Assembly: GCA_947588605.1 (NCBI GenBank) | Contig: CANPYK010000002.1 | Span: 62,001 to 126,000, forward strand | DNA length: 64,000 bases | From: an uncultured Oscillospiraceae bacterium | GTDB lineage: Bacteria > Bacillota > Clostridia > Oscillospirales > Oscillospiraceae | Direction: 5' to 3' | Part shown: piece by piece, positions 39,156 to 48,392 of the stretch | Numbering within the stretch: the first letter of the stretch is position 1 | Layout of the letters: every line of letters begins with the position of its first letter | Notes under the pieces: model-generated | What the model saw: the letters and a program-made list of their open reading frames with translations, nothing else | Told to the model about the DNA's origin: nothing | Databases searched by the model: none | Translations under genes and position numbers: made by a program

Positions 39156-40268
39156 ATGAAAGAGAAGCACGGAAAAAACAGGGGCCTCTGGCGGGCCGTC
39201 CTCATACTGCTTCTCGTGGCGGCGGCCATCCTCGCCGTGGCCTTGGCGGTGAAGAGCCAGCAGGAGGGGGGCTTACGCGCCTGGTGGCGCAAGCTCACGG
39301 GCCGCACGGGCGTCAGCGAGTTTTTCTACGACAACGCCGACGGCGGCGCTTTTACGCAGCTCGACGGCGGCATGGCCGTGGCCTCCAACGCCGGCCTTTT
39401 CGTCTACGACGAGGCGGGGGAGCTGAGCTGGTCGCGCCTCTTCGCCTGGACCTCCCCGGCGCTCACCGGCACGGCGGACTACCGCGCGGCCTTTGACGTC
39501 GGCGGCAATCTTGTCATCTTCTTCGACACCGACGGCTCCATCGCCGAGATCGCCACGGAATTTCCCATCGTCTCGGCGGATGTGAACGAGCTGGGCTACC
39601 TCACCGTCTGCACCGAGGCGGACGGGTATTACGGCATCGTCACCGTCTACAACTCCCTGGGCAAGGCCATCTACCGCTGGTCCGCCGGCACGGCGCGGAT
39701 CCTCCGGGCCCACGTCTCCGGGCGGACGGACCTGGCGGTGCTCACCGTCGGGTCAGGCGGCTGCCGCCTTGTCTCCATGCGCTTAGACAGCACCGACCTT
39801 GCGGGGCAGTATACCTATCCCGGCCTCATCATCGATTTCGCCTACACCGAAGAGGGCCTTGTCTGCGTGACGCCGGAGCGCGTCCTGGGCCTGAGCCCGG
39901 AGCTTGCGGAGACCTGGCGCTATGAATTCGCCGGCAGGTACCTGCGCGCTTACGCCCTGGGGCAGGACTTCACGGCCCTGGCGCTTTCGGATTTCCAGGT
40001 GGGCGACGGCTTCACCGCCGTCACCCTCTCGCCCTCCGGCGGGGAGCTGGGGAGCCTTGAGCTTGCCGCCGCCCCCGGTCCCATGGCGGCGGGGACGGGG
40101 CGCCTCGCCATGAGCCTGGAGGGGCATATCGAGGTCTACGATACCTACTTTACCCTCCAGGAGCGCTTTGAGTGCGACCCTGCCGTCCGCAAGCTTATCT
40201 TCCGGGAGGACGGCGCCATTCTGGCCGCCGGGACCTTCTCGGCCTACGTCTACGGGAAAAAGGATTGA
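39156..40268 (+). CDS. Membrane-anchored beta-propeller-like protein (DUF5711 type)
   Basis: 370 residues. Positively charged start, one membrane helix at about 13-31, then an extracellular region of repeating four-strand-like units (GGMAVASNAGLFVYDEAGELSW, LVIFFDTDGSIAEI, YGIVTVYNSLGKAIYRW, GHIEVYDTYFTLQERF), which suggests a WD40 or PQQ-like propeller. It resembles the DUF5711 family, usually found beside cvpA as here. No catalytic residues can be named. It probably scaffolds something at the outer membrane face. Confidence 0.8.
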   Translation: MKEKHGKNRGLWRAVLILLLVAAAILAVALAVKSQQEGGLRAWWRKLTGRTGVSEFFYDNADGGAFTQLDGGMAVASNAGLFVYDEAGELSWSRLFAWTSPALTGTADYRAAFDVGGNLVIFFDTDGSIAEIATEFPIVSADVNELGYLTVCTEADGYYGIVTVYNSLGKAIYRWSAGTARILRAHVSGRTDLAVLTVGSGGCRLVSMRLDSTDLAGQYTYPGLIIDFAYTEEGLVCVTPERVLGLSPELAETWRYEFAGRYLRAYALGQDFTALALSDFQVGDGFTAVTLSPSGGELGSLELAAAPGPMAAGTGRLAMSLEGHIEVYDTYFTLQERFECDPAVRKLIFREDGAILAAGTFSAYVYGKKD

Positions 40269-40295
40269 CTTTCCTTACCATAAAGGAGACAGCTT

Positions 40296-41012
40296 ATGAG
40301 CCTGATTCTTGACCTGGCCCTGGTGGGCATCGTGGCGCTGTGCGCCTGGCGCGGGTTCCGCTCCGGGATCATCAACGGCGTCATGTGGATCGTCGCCATC
40401 GCCATCTGCCTCTACGGGGCCAATCTGGTGGCCACGGCCTACGAGGACGACCTGAGCGAGGTGGTGGAGCCCTTCGCCGTCAGCGTGGTGGAGAGCGCCA
40501 TGACCGGCGGCGACAGCGCGGACGAGGACTCCGGCGCCGTCATCGACCCTGGCCTGTCCGTAGACGAGCGGGAGAATCTGGACGTCTTCGCCGTGTCCCT
40601 GGCGGTCCTTCGAAAGCTGGGCATCGCCGACCCCGCCGCCCGGACCCTGGCCCAGGACACCGCCGACCGGTACGACAAGGTGGACACCCAGATGACCCAG
40701 CACCTGACGGGCCTTCTGTGCGGACGGCTTTCTTACGTCCTCCTCTTTGCCGTGGGCTTCATCGTCCTCATCTGTATCTTCACCGTGGCGGCCAACATCC
40801 TGGACCTCCACTTCGGCATCCCTGGCCACGAGAACCTGAACCACATCACCGGCGCGGCCCTGGGCGTCATCCGGGGCATCCTCATCATCTTCATCATCGG
40901 CTGCTTCTGCCGGTACCTGGGCATCCTTTTAAAGCCCGCCATGGAGGAGAAGACCTTGATCTACAAGGCGGTGGTGGAGTCCAATAAGCTTGCCGAGCTT
41001 TTACATCTCTAA
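40296..41012 (+). CDS. CvpA-family membrane protein
   Basis: 238 residues, four hydrophobic segments. It begins LILDLALVGIVALCAWRGFRSGIINGV, the CvpA signature of an early helix followed by R-G-x-x-x-G-I/F, and has a large extracellular loop in the middle (about 50-140), which is typical of Firmicutes CvpA proteins. CvpA is linked to colicin V production, envelope integrity and polyamine or purine control, but its activity is unknown. RBS AAGGAG. It is in line with the gene before and pgsA after. Confidence 0.85.
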   Translation: MSLILDLALVGIVALCAWRGFRSGIINGVMWIVAIAICLYGANLVATAYEDDLSEVVEPFAVSVVESAMTGGDSADEDSGAVIDPGLSVDERENLDVFAVSLAVLRKLGIADPAARTLAQDTADRYDKVDTQMTQHLTGLLCGRLSYVLLFAVGFIVLICIFTVAANILDLHFGIPGHENLNHITGAALGVIRGILIIFIIGCFCRYLGILLKPAMEEKTLIYKAVVESNKLAELLHL

Positions 41013-41041
41013 AATTAGTTCTGAAAGGGATATGAATAGAG

Positions 41042-41584
41042 ATGAAGAACATTCCCAACCTCCTCTCCGGGGCGCGTATCCTGATGGTGCCCGCCTTTGT
41101 GTGGGCCTTTTTCTCCGGCGGGGAGCACGCCATGACCTGGGCGGCGGCCATCTTTCTTCTGGCGGCTGTCACCGACTTCCTGGACGGGTACATCGCCCGG
41201 AAGTATAACTTCATCACGAATCTGGGGAAAATACTGGACCCCGCCGGCGATAAGCTGATGACCGTCGCCATGGTCACCTGCCTCGCCCTCAAGGACATGA
41301 TCCCCGGCTGGATCCCCTGGTTTTTCCTGGCCAAGGAGCTCCTGATGACCGCCGGCGGCGCCCTCGTCTCCGGCTATATGAGCGGGGAGATGCCCGCCTC
41401 CAACATGATCGGCAAGACCGCCACCGCCGTCCTCTTCGCCGTGGGCGTGGCGCTCATGCTTTTCCCTGTTCCGGCGTCCGCCGCCCAGGCGCTCATGATC
41501 TGCGCGGCCGCCCTGGCGCTCGCCGCCTTTGTCAGCTATATCGCCACGTTCGCCGGCCTTATGCGCAAGCGCAAGGCCCGCTGA
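41042..41584 (+). CDS. pgsA: CDP-diacylglycerol-glycerol-3-phosphate 3-phosphatidyltransferase
   Basis: 180 residues, membrane protein with the complete CDP-alcohol phosphatidyltransferase motif: Asp45-x2-Asp48-Gly49-x2-Ala52-Arg53-x8-Gly62-x3-Asp66-x3-Asp70. It makes phosphatidylglycerol phosphate from CDP-diacylglycerol and glycerol-3-phosphate, the committed step to phosphatidylglycerol and cardiolipin. The start NIPNLLSGARILMVP is the usual PgsA N terminus. It is 29 bp after cvpA and 13 bp before the Clp ATPase gene. Confidence 0.94.
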   Translation: MKNIPNLLSGARILMVPAFVWAFFSGGEHAMTWAAAIFLLAAVTDFLDGYIARKYNFITNLGKILDPAGDKLMTVAMVTCLALKDMIPGWIPWFFLAKELLMTAGGALVSGYMSGEMPASNMIGKTATAVLFAVGVALMLFPVPASAAQALMICAAALALAAFVSYIATFAGLMRKRKAR

Positions 41585-41597
41585 AAGGAAGTTTGCC

Positions 41598-43907
41598 ATG
41601 CAACCAACCCTTTGTTCACGCTGCCACAAGAAGCCGGCAGTCATCTTCGTCACCAAGATCGAGGGCTCCAAGACCACCAGCGAGGGCCTGTGCCTCAAGT
41701 GTGCCCGTGAGCTGGGCTTAAAGCCCGTGGACGATATCATGAAGAAAATGGGCATCAATGAGGACGAGGTCGAGCAGCTGGCCGACGAGATGATGGAGGC
41801 CTTCGGCGGCGCCGAGGAGCTCCCCGCCGAGGTAGACGGCGGCGAGGATGACTCCGGCAAGACCGCCACCTTCCCCTTCCTCAACAAGCTCTTCGGCGCG
41901 CAGCCCCCTCAGAGCGAGGAGCCGCCCCACAGCGAGCCCGACAAGCGCCAGACCCGTGAAAACCGGGACAAAAAGCGCAAGTATCTGGACACCTACTGCA
42001 TCTCCCTCACCGCCAAGGCCCGGGAGGGGAAGCTGGACCGCCTCATCGGCCGGGACGAGGAGATGGAGCGGGTCATCCAGATCCTCAACCGCCGCCAGAA
42101 GAATAACCCCTGCCTCATCGGTGAACCCGGCGTGGGCAAGACTGCCATTGCCGAGGGCCTCGCCCAGCGCATCGAGGCCGGGGACGTGCCCTACAAGCTG
42201 CGGGACAAGGAGGTCTACCTCCTGGACCTCACAAGCCTTGTGGCCGGCACCCAGTTCCGGGGCCAGTTTGAGTCCCGCATGAAGGGCCTCATCGAGGAGA
42301 TCCGCAAGATCGGCAACATCATCCTGGTCATCGACGAGGTCCACACCCTGGTGGGCGCCGGCGACGCCGAGGGGTCCATGAACGCCGCCAACATCTTAAA
42401 GCCCGCCCTCTCCCGGGGCGAGATCCAGGTCATCGGCGCCACCACCTTCGCCGAGTACCGCAAGCACATCGAAAAGGACTCCGCCCTGGAGCGGCGCTTC
42501 CAGCCCGTCACCGTCTCGGAGCCCAGCGTGGAGGACTCCATCAACATCATCAAGGGTATCGCCCCCTACTACGAGCAGTTCCACGGCGTGCGCATCTCGG
42601 AGGCCATGTGCCGTCAGGCGGTGCTCCTCTCCGAGCGGTATATCACCGACCGCTTCCTGCCCGACAAGGCCATCGACCTCATCGACGAGGCCTGCTCGGA
42701 CGTGAACCTCAAGAGCAAAAACTACGCGCGTTTAGCCGAGATCGACAAGGAGCTTGCGGACATCTCCAAGGAGCGGGAGCTCTTGCTGGAGCGCCCGGAG
42801 ACGGACCAGAGCCCCTACGCCGAGGAGGACTACGCCCGCCTTGCCAAGCTGAGAGGCCGGGAGATCGCCATCTCCGACGAGAAGCTGAAGCTCCAAAGCG
42901 AGGGCGTCCCGGAGCTGGGCATGGACAACTTCGCCCGCATCATCGAGCTCTGGACCAAGATCCCCGCCTCCACCATCCGCGAGGACGAGCACAAGAAGCT
43001 CGCGGAGCTGGACAAACGCCTCAAGGCCCACATCGTGGGCCAGGACGAGGCCGTGGACACCGTCTGCGCCGCCATCAAGCGCAACCGGGTGGGCATCTCC
43101 GCCAAGCATAAGCCCGTGAGCTTCATCTTCGTGGGCTCTACGGGCGTTGGCAAGACGGAGCTTGTCAAGCGCCTTGCCGAGGACATGTTCCACGCGCCGG
43201 AATCTCTTATTCGCCTGGATATGTCGGAGTTTATGGAAAAATTCTCCGTCTCCCGCCTCATCGGCTCGCCCCCGGGCTACGTGGGCTACGACGCGGCCGG
43301 CCAGCTCACCGAGAAGATCCGCCGCCGCCCCTACAGCGTGGTGCTCTTTGACGAGATCGAGAAGGCCCACCCGGACGTGATGAACATCCTCCTGCAGATC
43401 CTGGACGACGGCCGCGTCACCGACGCCCAGGGCCGCACGGTGAACTTTGAGAACACCGTCATCATCATGACCACCAATGCCGGGTCCGACCGGCGGGGCG
43501 CGGGGTCCGTGGGCTTCGGCGGTTCCGCCCGGGACCAGGACCGGGAGCGGGTCATGAAGGCCCTCCGGGACTTCCTGCGGCCTGAGTTTTTAAACCGCGT
43601 GGACGAGATTGTCTACTTCAACCGCCTGACGGAGGAAAATTTCCGCGCTATCGCCCAGCTCATGCTCACGGAGCTCAAGGACAACATGGCCGAGCGGGCC
43701 ATGACCCTCACCTGGGACGACACCGTCATCGACTACCTGGTAAAGAAGTCCTACTCCGCCGAGTTCGGCGCCCGGAATCTCCGCCGCACCATCCAGAAGG
43801 ACATCGAGGACAAGATCGCCGCGGAGCTCATCTCCAAGTACGACCGCGCCCTCACCACCGTCGCCCTCACCGCCGCGCAGGACGCTATTACCGTTATTGT
43901 TGCGTAA
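41598..43907 (+). CDS. ClpE-like AAA+ unfoldase (Clp ATP-binding subunit)
   Basis: 769 residues. An N-terminal C4 zinc finger (CSRCHKKPA...CLKCARE) replaces the Clp-N repeats, as in ClpE. First AAA domain with Walker A GEPGVGKT from residue 175, a UVR/coiled-coil middle region (about 410-450) and second AAA domain with GSTGVGKT from residue 513, then the C-terminal ClpB-D2 small domain. The likely ClpP-binding loop is SVGFGG near residue 637. It should unfold substrates for ClpP. No ctsR, mcsA or mcsB is adjacent, so it is outside the usual clpC operon. Start at 41598, after GAAAGGAAG. Confidence 0.93.
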   Translation: MQPTLCSRCHKKPAVIFVTKIEGSKTTSEGLCLKCARELGLKPVDDIMKKMGINEDEVEQLADEMMEAFGGAEELPAEVDGGEDDSGKTATFPFLNKLFGAQPPQSEEPPHSEPDKRQTRENRDKKRKYLDTYCISLTAKAREGKLDRLIGRDEEMERVIQILNRRQKNNPCLIGEPGVGKTAIAEGLAQRIEAGDVPYKLRDKEVYLLDLTSLVAGTQFRGQFESRMKGLIEEIRKIGNIILVIDEVHTLVGAGDAEGSMNAANILKPALSRGEIQVIGATTFAEYRKHIEKDSALERRFQPVTVSEPSVEDSINIIKGIAPYYEQFHGVRISEAMCRQAVLLSERYITDRFLPDKAIDLIDEACSDVNLKSKNYARLAEIDKELADISKERELLLERPETDQSPYAEEDYARLAKLRGREIAISDEKLKLQSEGVPELGMDNFARIIELWTKIPASTIREDEHKKLAELDKRLKAHIVGQDEAVDTVCAAIKRNRVGISAKHKPVSFIFVGSTGVGKTELVKRLAEDMFHAPESLIRLDMSEFMEKFSVSRLIGSPPGYVGYDAAGQLTEKIRRRPYSVVLFDEIEKAHPDVMNILLQILDDGRVTDAQGRTVNFENTVIIMTTNAGSDRRGAGSVGFGGSARDQDRERVMKALRDFLRPEFLNRVDEIVYFNRLTEENFRAIAQLMLTELKDNMAERAMTLTWDDTVIDYLVKKSYSAEFGARNLRRTIQKDIEDKIAAELISKYDRALTTVALTAAQDAITVIVA

Positions 43908-43957
43908 ATCGAGAAAAGGACAAAGCCGAGGTGAAAGCCCCGGCTTTGGTTGAATCT

Positions 43958-45325
43958 ATGGCTGATTTGAAGAAAAACGAGCTTGTGGACCTGACCTGTG
44001 ACGCCTACGCCTCCGACGGCATGGGCGTGGCGCGCCTGGACGGTCTGGCCGTCTTCGTCTCCGGAGCCGTCGCCGGGGAGCCGTGCCGCGCCAGAATTTT
44101 GAAGGTCCTGAAAAACGCCGCCTTCGCCAAGGTGGAGGAGGTTTTGGAGCCCTCGCCGGAGCGCGTCGCCCCAGACTGCCCCCACTATCCCGCCTGCGGC
44201 GGCTGCCGCGTCCGGCACATGAGCTACGCCGAGGAGCTGCGCTTTAAAAAGCGCAAGGTGGAGGACGCCCTTCGGCGCATCGGCGGCGTGGACCTGCCGG
44301 TTGACATCATCCACGGCGCGGCCTCGGTGGACCGCTACCGCAACAAGGCCCAGCTGCCCGTCGCCGACGGGAAGATCGGCTTCTACCGGGGCCGCAGCCA
44401 CGATGTCCTGGACGTCCCGGACTGCCGCCTCCAGCCGGAGGCCGTGGCGGCGATCCGGGCGGCGGCGGGGGAGTGGATGCGGGCCTTTTCCGTCCCCTCC
44501 TACGACGAGCGCGCCCACGCCGGCCTTGTGCGCCACCTCTACGTCCGCACAAACGCCGCCGGGGAGGCCCTGGCGTGTCTGGTGGTCAACGCCCCGGCCG
44601 GGTGCAAGCTTCCCCACGAGGAGGACCTTGTCCGCCGCCTGCGCGCATCCGTCCCCGGCCTTGCCGGCGTCGTCCTCTCGTCCAACACCGCCAGGACCAA
44701 CGTGGTCCTGGGGAATGTTTACCGCACCCTCTGGGGCCGGGACACCTTGGAGGAGACGCTGTGCGGCCTCACCTTCCGCCTGTCCGTCCCGTCTTTCTTC
44801 CAGGTCAACCGGGACCAGTGCGAGGTCCTCTACGCCCGCGCTTTAGACATGGCCGGCCTCACCGGGACGGAGACGGTCCTGGACCTCTACTGCGGCATCG
44901 GCACCATCTCTCTGTGCCTGGCCCGGCACGCAAAGCGCGTCATTGGCGCGGAGATCGTTCCCGAGGCCATTGAGGACGCCAGACAAAACGCCCTGCGCAA
45001 CCATATCGCCAACGCCGACTTCCTCTGCGGCGACGCCTCCCAAATCGCCGCCCAACTCGCCGCCGAGGGCATCCGCCCCGACGTCATCGTCGTCGACCCG
45101 CCCCGCCGCGGCCTCGCCCCGGAGGTCATCGACACCGTCGCCCAAATGTCCCCCCGCCGCGTCGTCTACGTTTCCTGCGACCCCGCCACCCTCTCCCGCG
45201 ACCTCAAGCTCTTCACCCACCACGCCTACACCCCCCTCCGCGCCGAAGCCGTCGATATGTTCCCGAGAACCGAGCATGTGGAGACGGTGGTATTGATGTT
45301 AAAAACCGATGCCGGAAGGACCTGA
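43958..45325 (+). CDS. rlmD: 23S rRNA (uracil-C5)-methyltransferase RlmD
   Basis: 455 residues. N-terminal TRAM domain (VDLTCDAYASDGMGVARLDG...VSGAVAGEPCRARIL), an iron-sulfur ligand set CPHYPACGGC plus a later Cys in VPDCRL, SAM-binding LDLYCGIGTISLCLA, VVDPPRRGL and the catalytic Cys in VYVSCDPATLSRDL. It methylates U1939 (or U747 in RlmCD-type enzymes) of 23S rRNA. I prefer the ATG at 43958 because MADLKKNEL is the family start; a GTG at 43931 is open and has AAGGA upstream, so the N terminus could be nine residues longer. Confidence 0.92.
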   Translation: MADLKKNELVDLTCDAYASDGMGVARLDGLAVFVSGAVAGEPCRARILKVLKNAAFAKVEEVLEPSPERVAPDCPHYPACGGCRVRHMSYAEELRFKKRKVEDALRRIGGVDLPVDIIHGAASVDRYRNKAQLPVADGKIGFYRGRSHDVLDVPDCRLQPEAVAAIRAAAGEWMRAFSVPSYDERAHAGLVRHLYVRTNAAGEALACLVVNAPAGCKLPHEEDLVRRLRASVPGLAGVVLSSNTARTNVVLGNVYRTLWGRDTLEETLCGLTFRLSVPSFFQVNRDQCEVLYARALDMAGLTGTETVLDLYCGIGTISLCLARHAKRVIGAEIVPEAIEDARQNALRNHIANADFLCGDASQIAAQLAAEGIRPDVIVVDPPRRGLAPEVIDTVAQMSPRRVVYVSCDPATLSRDLKLFTHHAYTPLRAEAVDMFPRTEHVETVVLMLKTDAGRT

Positions 45326-45382
45326 AATGTACTGAGATAAAGGGATCCCGATTAATATCACCATAATGGAGGCTTATTATCT

Positions 45383-45808
45383 ATGATTTCGGAAGAACTA
45401 AAAAGCATAGTTGATACGCTTAGTGAGCAGGGAAAAATGTCCTTTTTCGATGGAATTACTGAGGAAGAGATTAACCGATTTGAGACTGAAAACAACGTAA
45501 AACTCCCGGCGCAATATAGAGAGTGGTTAATGTTTTCGGATGGCGGTGAGTGTTTTTTGCCCGCCGGTGTTCAGTTTTATGGAATTGAACACAAGCCGAT
45601 AATAAATGCTAATAGTACTGACAGACCTGATAAAAAGTATGTTGTAATCGGTGCATTGTCGACAGGCGATCCCGTCCTTTGCGAGAGGAATGGGGAAAAA
45701 ATTTCAATATACGATCTTGAAGGCGGACGGATTGAGGAAGATGAAGTATATGAAGATTTCTATTCATTCCTGAAAGATCTTTATGACTTGCTCGGGATAG
45801 GAGTGTGA
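45383..45808 (+). CDS. SMI1/KNR4 (SUKH) family immunity-like protein
   Basis: 141 residues. The SUKH core can be read: GITEEEINRFETENNVKLPAQYREWLMFSDGGECF near the N terminus and VVIGALSTGDPVLCER in the middle. SUKH proteins commonly neutralise nuclease toxins of polymorphic toxin systems. Base composition is strikingly AT-rich against the rlmD gene just before it, which marks the left edge of an acquired island. GGAGG precedes the ATG. The nuclease-like gene follows after 4 bp, so the two are a likely toxin-immunity pair, although immunity genes normally follow the toxin. Confidence 0.85.
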   Translation: MISEELKSIVDTLSEQGKMSFFDGITEEEINRFETENNVKLPAQYREWLMFSDGGECFLPAGVQFYGIEHKPIINANSTDRPDKKYVVIGALSTGDPVLCERNGEKISIYDLEGGRIEEDEVYEDFYSFLKDLYDLLGIGV

Positions 45809-45812
45809 TCCT

Positions 45813-46742
45813 ATGTCGAGAAGAACAGCTGATGCGAGTAAAGCAATCAGACTTGCTTGGGAAAAGGAACAGCGACGCGTATTAGAGGGTGAAGGAACAC
45901 GTGATTGGACTGAAAAACAACAGCAGGATATTATCGACCGAGGTAAAGCCTATGATGAAGACGGTAAAGCCTTTGAAGGACAGCATATGAAAAGCGCGGC
46001 GGAGTATCCTGAATTCCAAGGTGAACCAGATAATATACAATTTCTTACTCATCAAGAACATTTTGAAGCTCACCGTGGGAACTGGCAGAATCCTACTAAT
46101 TGGTATTATGATCCCGCAAACAAACAGTTCCTTGATTTTGGGGAAGGAAAATATATTTCGTGCGAGGTAATAAAACTTAGCACCCCAATCTGTACCCAAA
46201 ACTCAGAGGTGCTAAATGAAAATGATTTCACCCATGAGAATAAAGCTGTTGAGAATGAGACTGGCACCGTTGATAAAATAAAAGCCGAGACAGTTAACAC
46301 TGAGAAAAAAGCTGTTACCGCGAAAAGTGATAGCCCAAGAGCTGATTCGGTATCAATCACAAAACAATTCGAATTATTTATTGCTCGTGGATTCCACAAA
46401 GTTACAGACGGATGGAGACATTTTAGATCCAGTCACCCTGGATTGTCTTTTATAGTCAAAGGAACGAAAATTGCAGCTGAAGTTGCCTTATCTTATGGTG
46501 TTTCAAGAGTTTTGGGAGGATCACATAGTGACTTTCATAATCCTGGGTCAAGAATTAATAGGCCTATCGTAAACTATTCCGGAACGGGTAAAGCCGCAGA
46601 AACGATAGATTCTGCTATTTCGGACAGCTTAGAACACGGCACACATGCTTCACCTATTAAACATAATGTTTCCGGATATACGCGTTATTGGAATGGTAAA
46701 GAAATCCAAGTTGCTCCCTATACGCGTGGAGGAAAAAAGTAA
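45813..46742 (+). CDS. Putative HNH-type nuclease (polymorphic-toxin-like) with altered motif
   Basis: 309 residues. Region 30-105 resembles small HNH/GHH-type nuclease domains: WTEKQQQDIIDRGKAYDEDG, GQHMKSAAEYPEFQGEPDN, IQFLTHQEHFEAHRGN. Likely metal and catalytic positions are His58, Asn74, His83 and His87; the relatives I recall have GHH where this has GQH (Gln57), so catalytic competence is uncertain. Residues 120-210 are a low-complexity, Glu/Lys/Thr-rich linker; the C-terminal 100 residues contain GTKIAAEVALSYGVSRVLGG and GTGKAAETIDSAI with no known match. There is no signal peptide, trunk or LXG domain. AT-rich. Adjacent to the SUKH gene. Confidence 0.65.
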   Translation: MSRRTADASKAIRLAWEKEQRRVLEGEGTRDWTEKQQQDIIDRGKAYDEDGKAFEGQHMKSAAEYPEFQGEPDNIQFLTHQEHFEAHRGNWQNPTNWYYDPANKQFLDFGEGKYISCEVIKLSTPICTQNSEVLNENDFTHENKAVENETGTVDKIKAETVNTEKKAVTAKSDSPRADSVSITKQFELFIARGFHKVTDGWRHFRSSHPGLSFIVKGTKIAAEVALSYGVSRVLGGSHSDFHNPGSRINRPIVNYSGTGKAAETIDSAISDSLEHGTHASPIKHNVSGYTRYWNGKEIQVAPYTRGGKK

Positions 46743-46774
46743 CTAAACGATTTTACATAGGAAGGGATATTGAT

Positions 46775-48205
46775 ATGCTTTTATTCTCTACTGTCTTATC
46801 GATTAATGATACTATGAGTAAAGACGATTATATTCGCCTTGCCATTGAATGGAATCAAGGCAGCCCTCACAAAGATAATGTTATTCCAGGTATAGTCTGG
46901 AACGGGGAGAGAAATATTCGATATGGAGACGATTCTTTGTGGCTTGCCATAGAGGAATACCGCAATAAGAATATTATCGCAGTGCGCTACGAAAAAACGG
47001 AAGCTGACGGTGTGATTTGGGATACTGACTATGTCATGAACTTTAATGATATGAAGATGTCGGTTCGCCTTGATAGAAGTTATCTTGAATCCGCATTGAC
47101 TGTTGAATCGGGATTTTCCACGCCTCACTTTATTTCACTCCTGATGGAAAAGGGGTACATAAAGGACGATTACAATCTGCCAGTATCCAACAGGCCTGTC
47201 ATTATCGATAAGGACAATTTAGAGATTCTTGCGGACGTTATTAACGGAGTTACCCATTATCACCTGCCTGTGGTTTATATTTCTAAGACATTTCTTGGAG
47301 AAGACCCGGTTAATGTAAAGCGGATTGCAAGCCGCCTCAAGGGTGTGGCTCACGTGCTCGTTCAAAAAGATACATGGCTGAACACCTGGTTGCGCCGCGA
47401 ATGCAATGAAAAAAACGAATACAATGGAGCAATCGGGATCTATTACCCTAACCAAGCAGTAGGACATAAGAGATTCCTTTATCGTGCCTATGAAGGCAGT
47501 GATGATTTCTTGATGGAGAGGGTTATACGAAGTGTGATACAGTATAGCAACTCTCAGTTGGTGGATACGCTTTATACATGGTCTGGAGTTAATAATGCGC
47601 TATTACGCGACAGATACAGTAGCCAAAAAGAGGAACGGCTTGCCGCAGAACTTGAAAAGGCCAAGGCGCTCAAAGATGCAGACGAACTGATTGCGTATTT
47701 TGATGATGATATAAAGAAACTTCAGAAACAGGTTGAGCAATTAACAAAAGCAAACGATGCGTTATCTTATGAGAATCAGGGTCTAAAGGCAAAACTTGAC
47801 TCGACAGAAGACGTTGCTATTATTTACCTCGGTGTTGAGGACGAGTTTTTTCCAGGGGAAATAAAAGAGATGGTATTAGAGGCAGTTGATGAAAAGCTGA
47901 AAAATACAGCTGCCAAAACAAGAAAATATGATGTTCTGGCAGATGTCATTCAAAAGAATGGATTTGAAAGGACATTTGAAAAAAGAGCAAACACAATTAA
48001 AATCCTTCTTAAGGACTACAGGACGATGAGCGGGACTTTACGGCAGGAGCTAATAGATTTGGGCTTCTCCATTACTGAAGATGGCAAACACTATCGACTT
48101 ACTTACTATGGAGACGATAGATACAAAACCACGGTTTCTAAAACGGCAAGTGACTATCGAGAGGGAAAAAACATCGCATCGACCATCATAAAAAACATGT
48201 TCTAA
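46775..48205 (+). CDS. Unknown coiled-coil protein of the AT-rich island
   Basis: 476 residues, soluble. Residues 1-275 form a mixed alpha/beta region (LPVVYISKTFLG, VKRIASRLKGVAHVLVQ, YNGAIGIYYPNQ); 285-345 is a strong coiled coil (EERLAAELEKAKALKDADELI...LQKQVEQLTKANDALSYENQ); the C-terminal 130 residues (VAIIYLGVEDEFFPGEIKEMVLEAV...RTMSGTLRQELIDLGFSITEDGKHYRLTYYG) look like a separate nucleic-acid- or partner-binding domain. I do not recognise the family. AT-rich like its two upstream neighbours and co-directional (33-bp gap, RBS GGAAGGG). A defence-island role is possible from context only. Confidence 0.7.
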   Translation: MLLFSTVLSINDTMSKDDYIRLAIEWNQGSPHKDNVIPGIVWNGERNIRYGDDSLWLAIEEYRNKNIIAVRYEKTEADGVIWDTDYVMNFNDMKMSVRLDRSYLESALTVESGFSTPHFISLLMEKGYIKDDYNLPVSNRPVIIDKDNLEILADVINGVTHYHLPVVYISKTFLGEDPVNVKRIASRLKGVAHVLVQKDTWLNTWLRRECNEKNEYNGAIGIYYPNQAVGHKRFLYRAYEGSDDFLMERVIRSVIQYSNSQLVDTLYTWSGVNNALLRDRYSSQKEERLAAELEKAKALKDADELIAYFDDDIKKLQKQVEQLTKANDALSYENQGLKAKLDSTEDVAIIYLGVEDEFFPGEIKEMVLEAVDEKLKNTAAKTRKYDVLADVIQKNGFERTFEKRANTIKILLKDYRTMSGTLRQELIDLGFSITEDGKHYRLTYYGDDRYKTTVSKTASDYREGKNIASTIIKNMF

Positions 48206-48392
48206 AGTACCTCAATTTGACAAGACAAAGGCATCGATTGGAGTGCCCTGGTTCAATCGGTCACGGTATATTCTAGACATGAGGGGTCGTGACAACAGCA
48301 TGAATATGTATTTTATTCAAGTTGTTGACCTAAGACACTTAAAGACGGCGGTATCGCTGTCGCGGGAAAAAGTCTCACCGGAGGGACCGTCT

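Noticed and set aside
48206..48392. Coding extension of the zincin gene to 48243
   Set aside because: No ribosome site, and the 50 extra residues are unlike the family; GGAGGG fixes the start at 48393.
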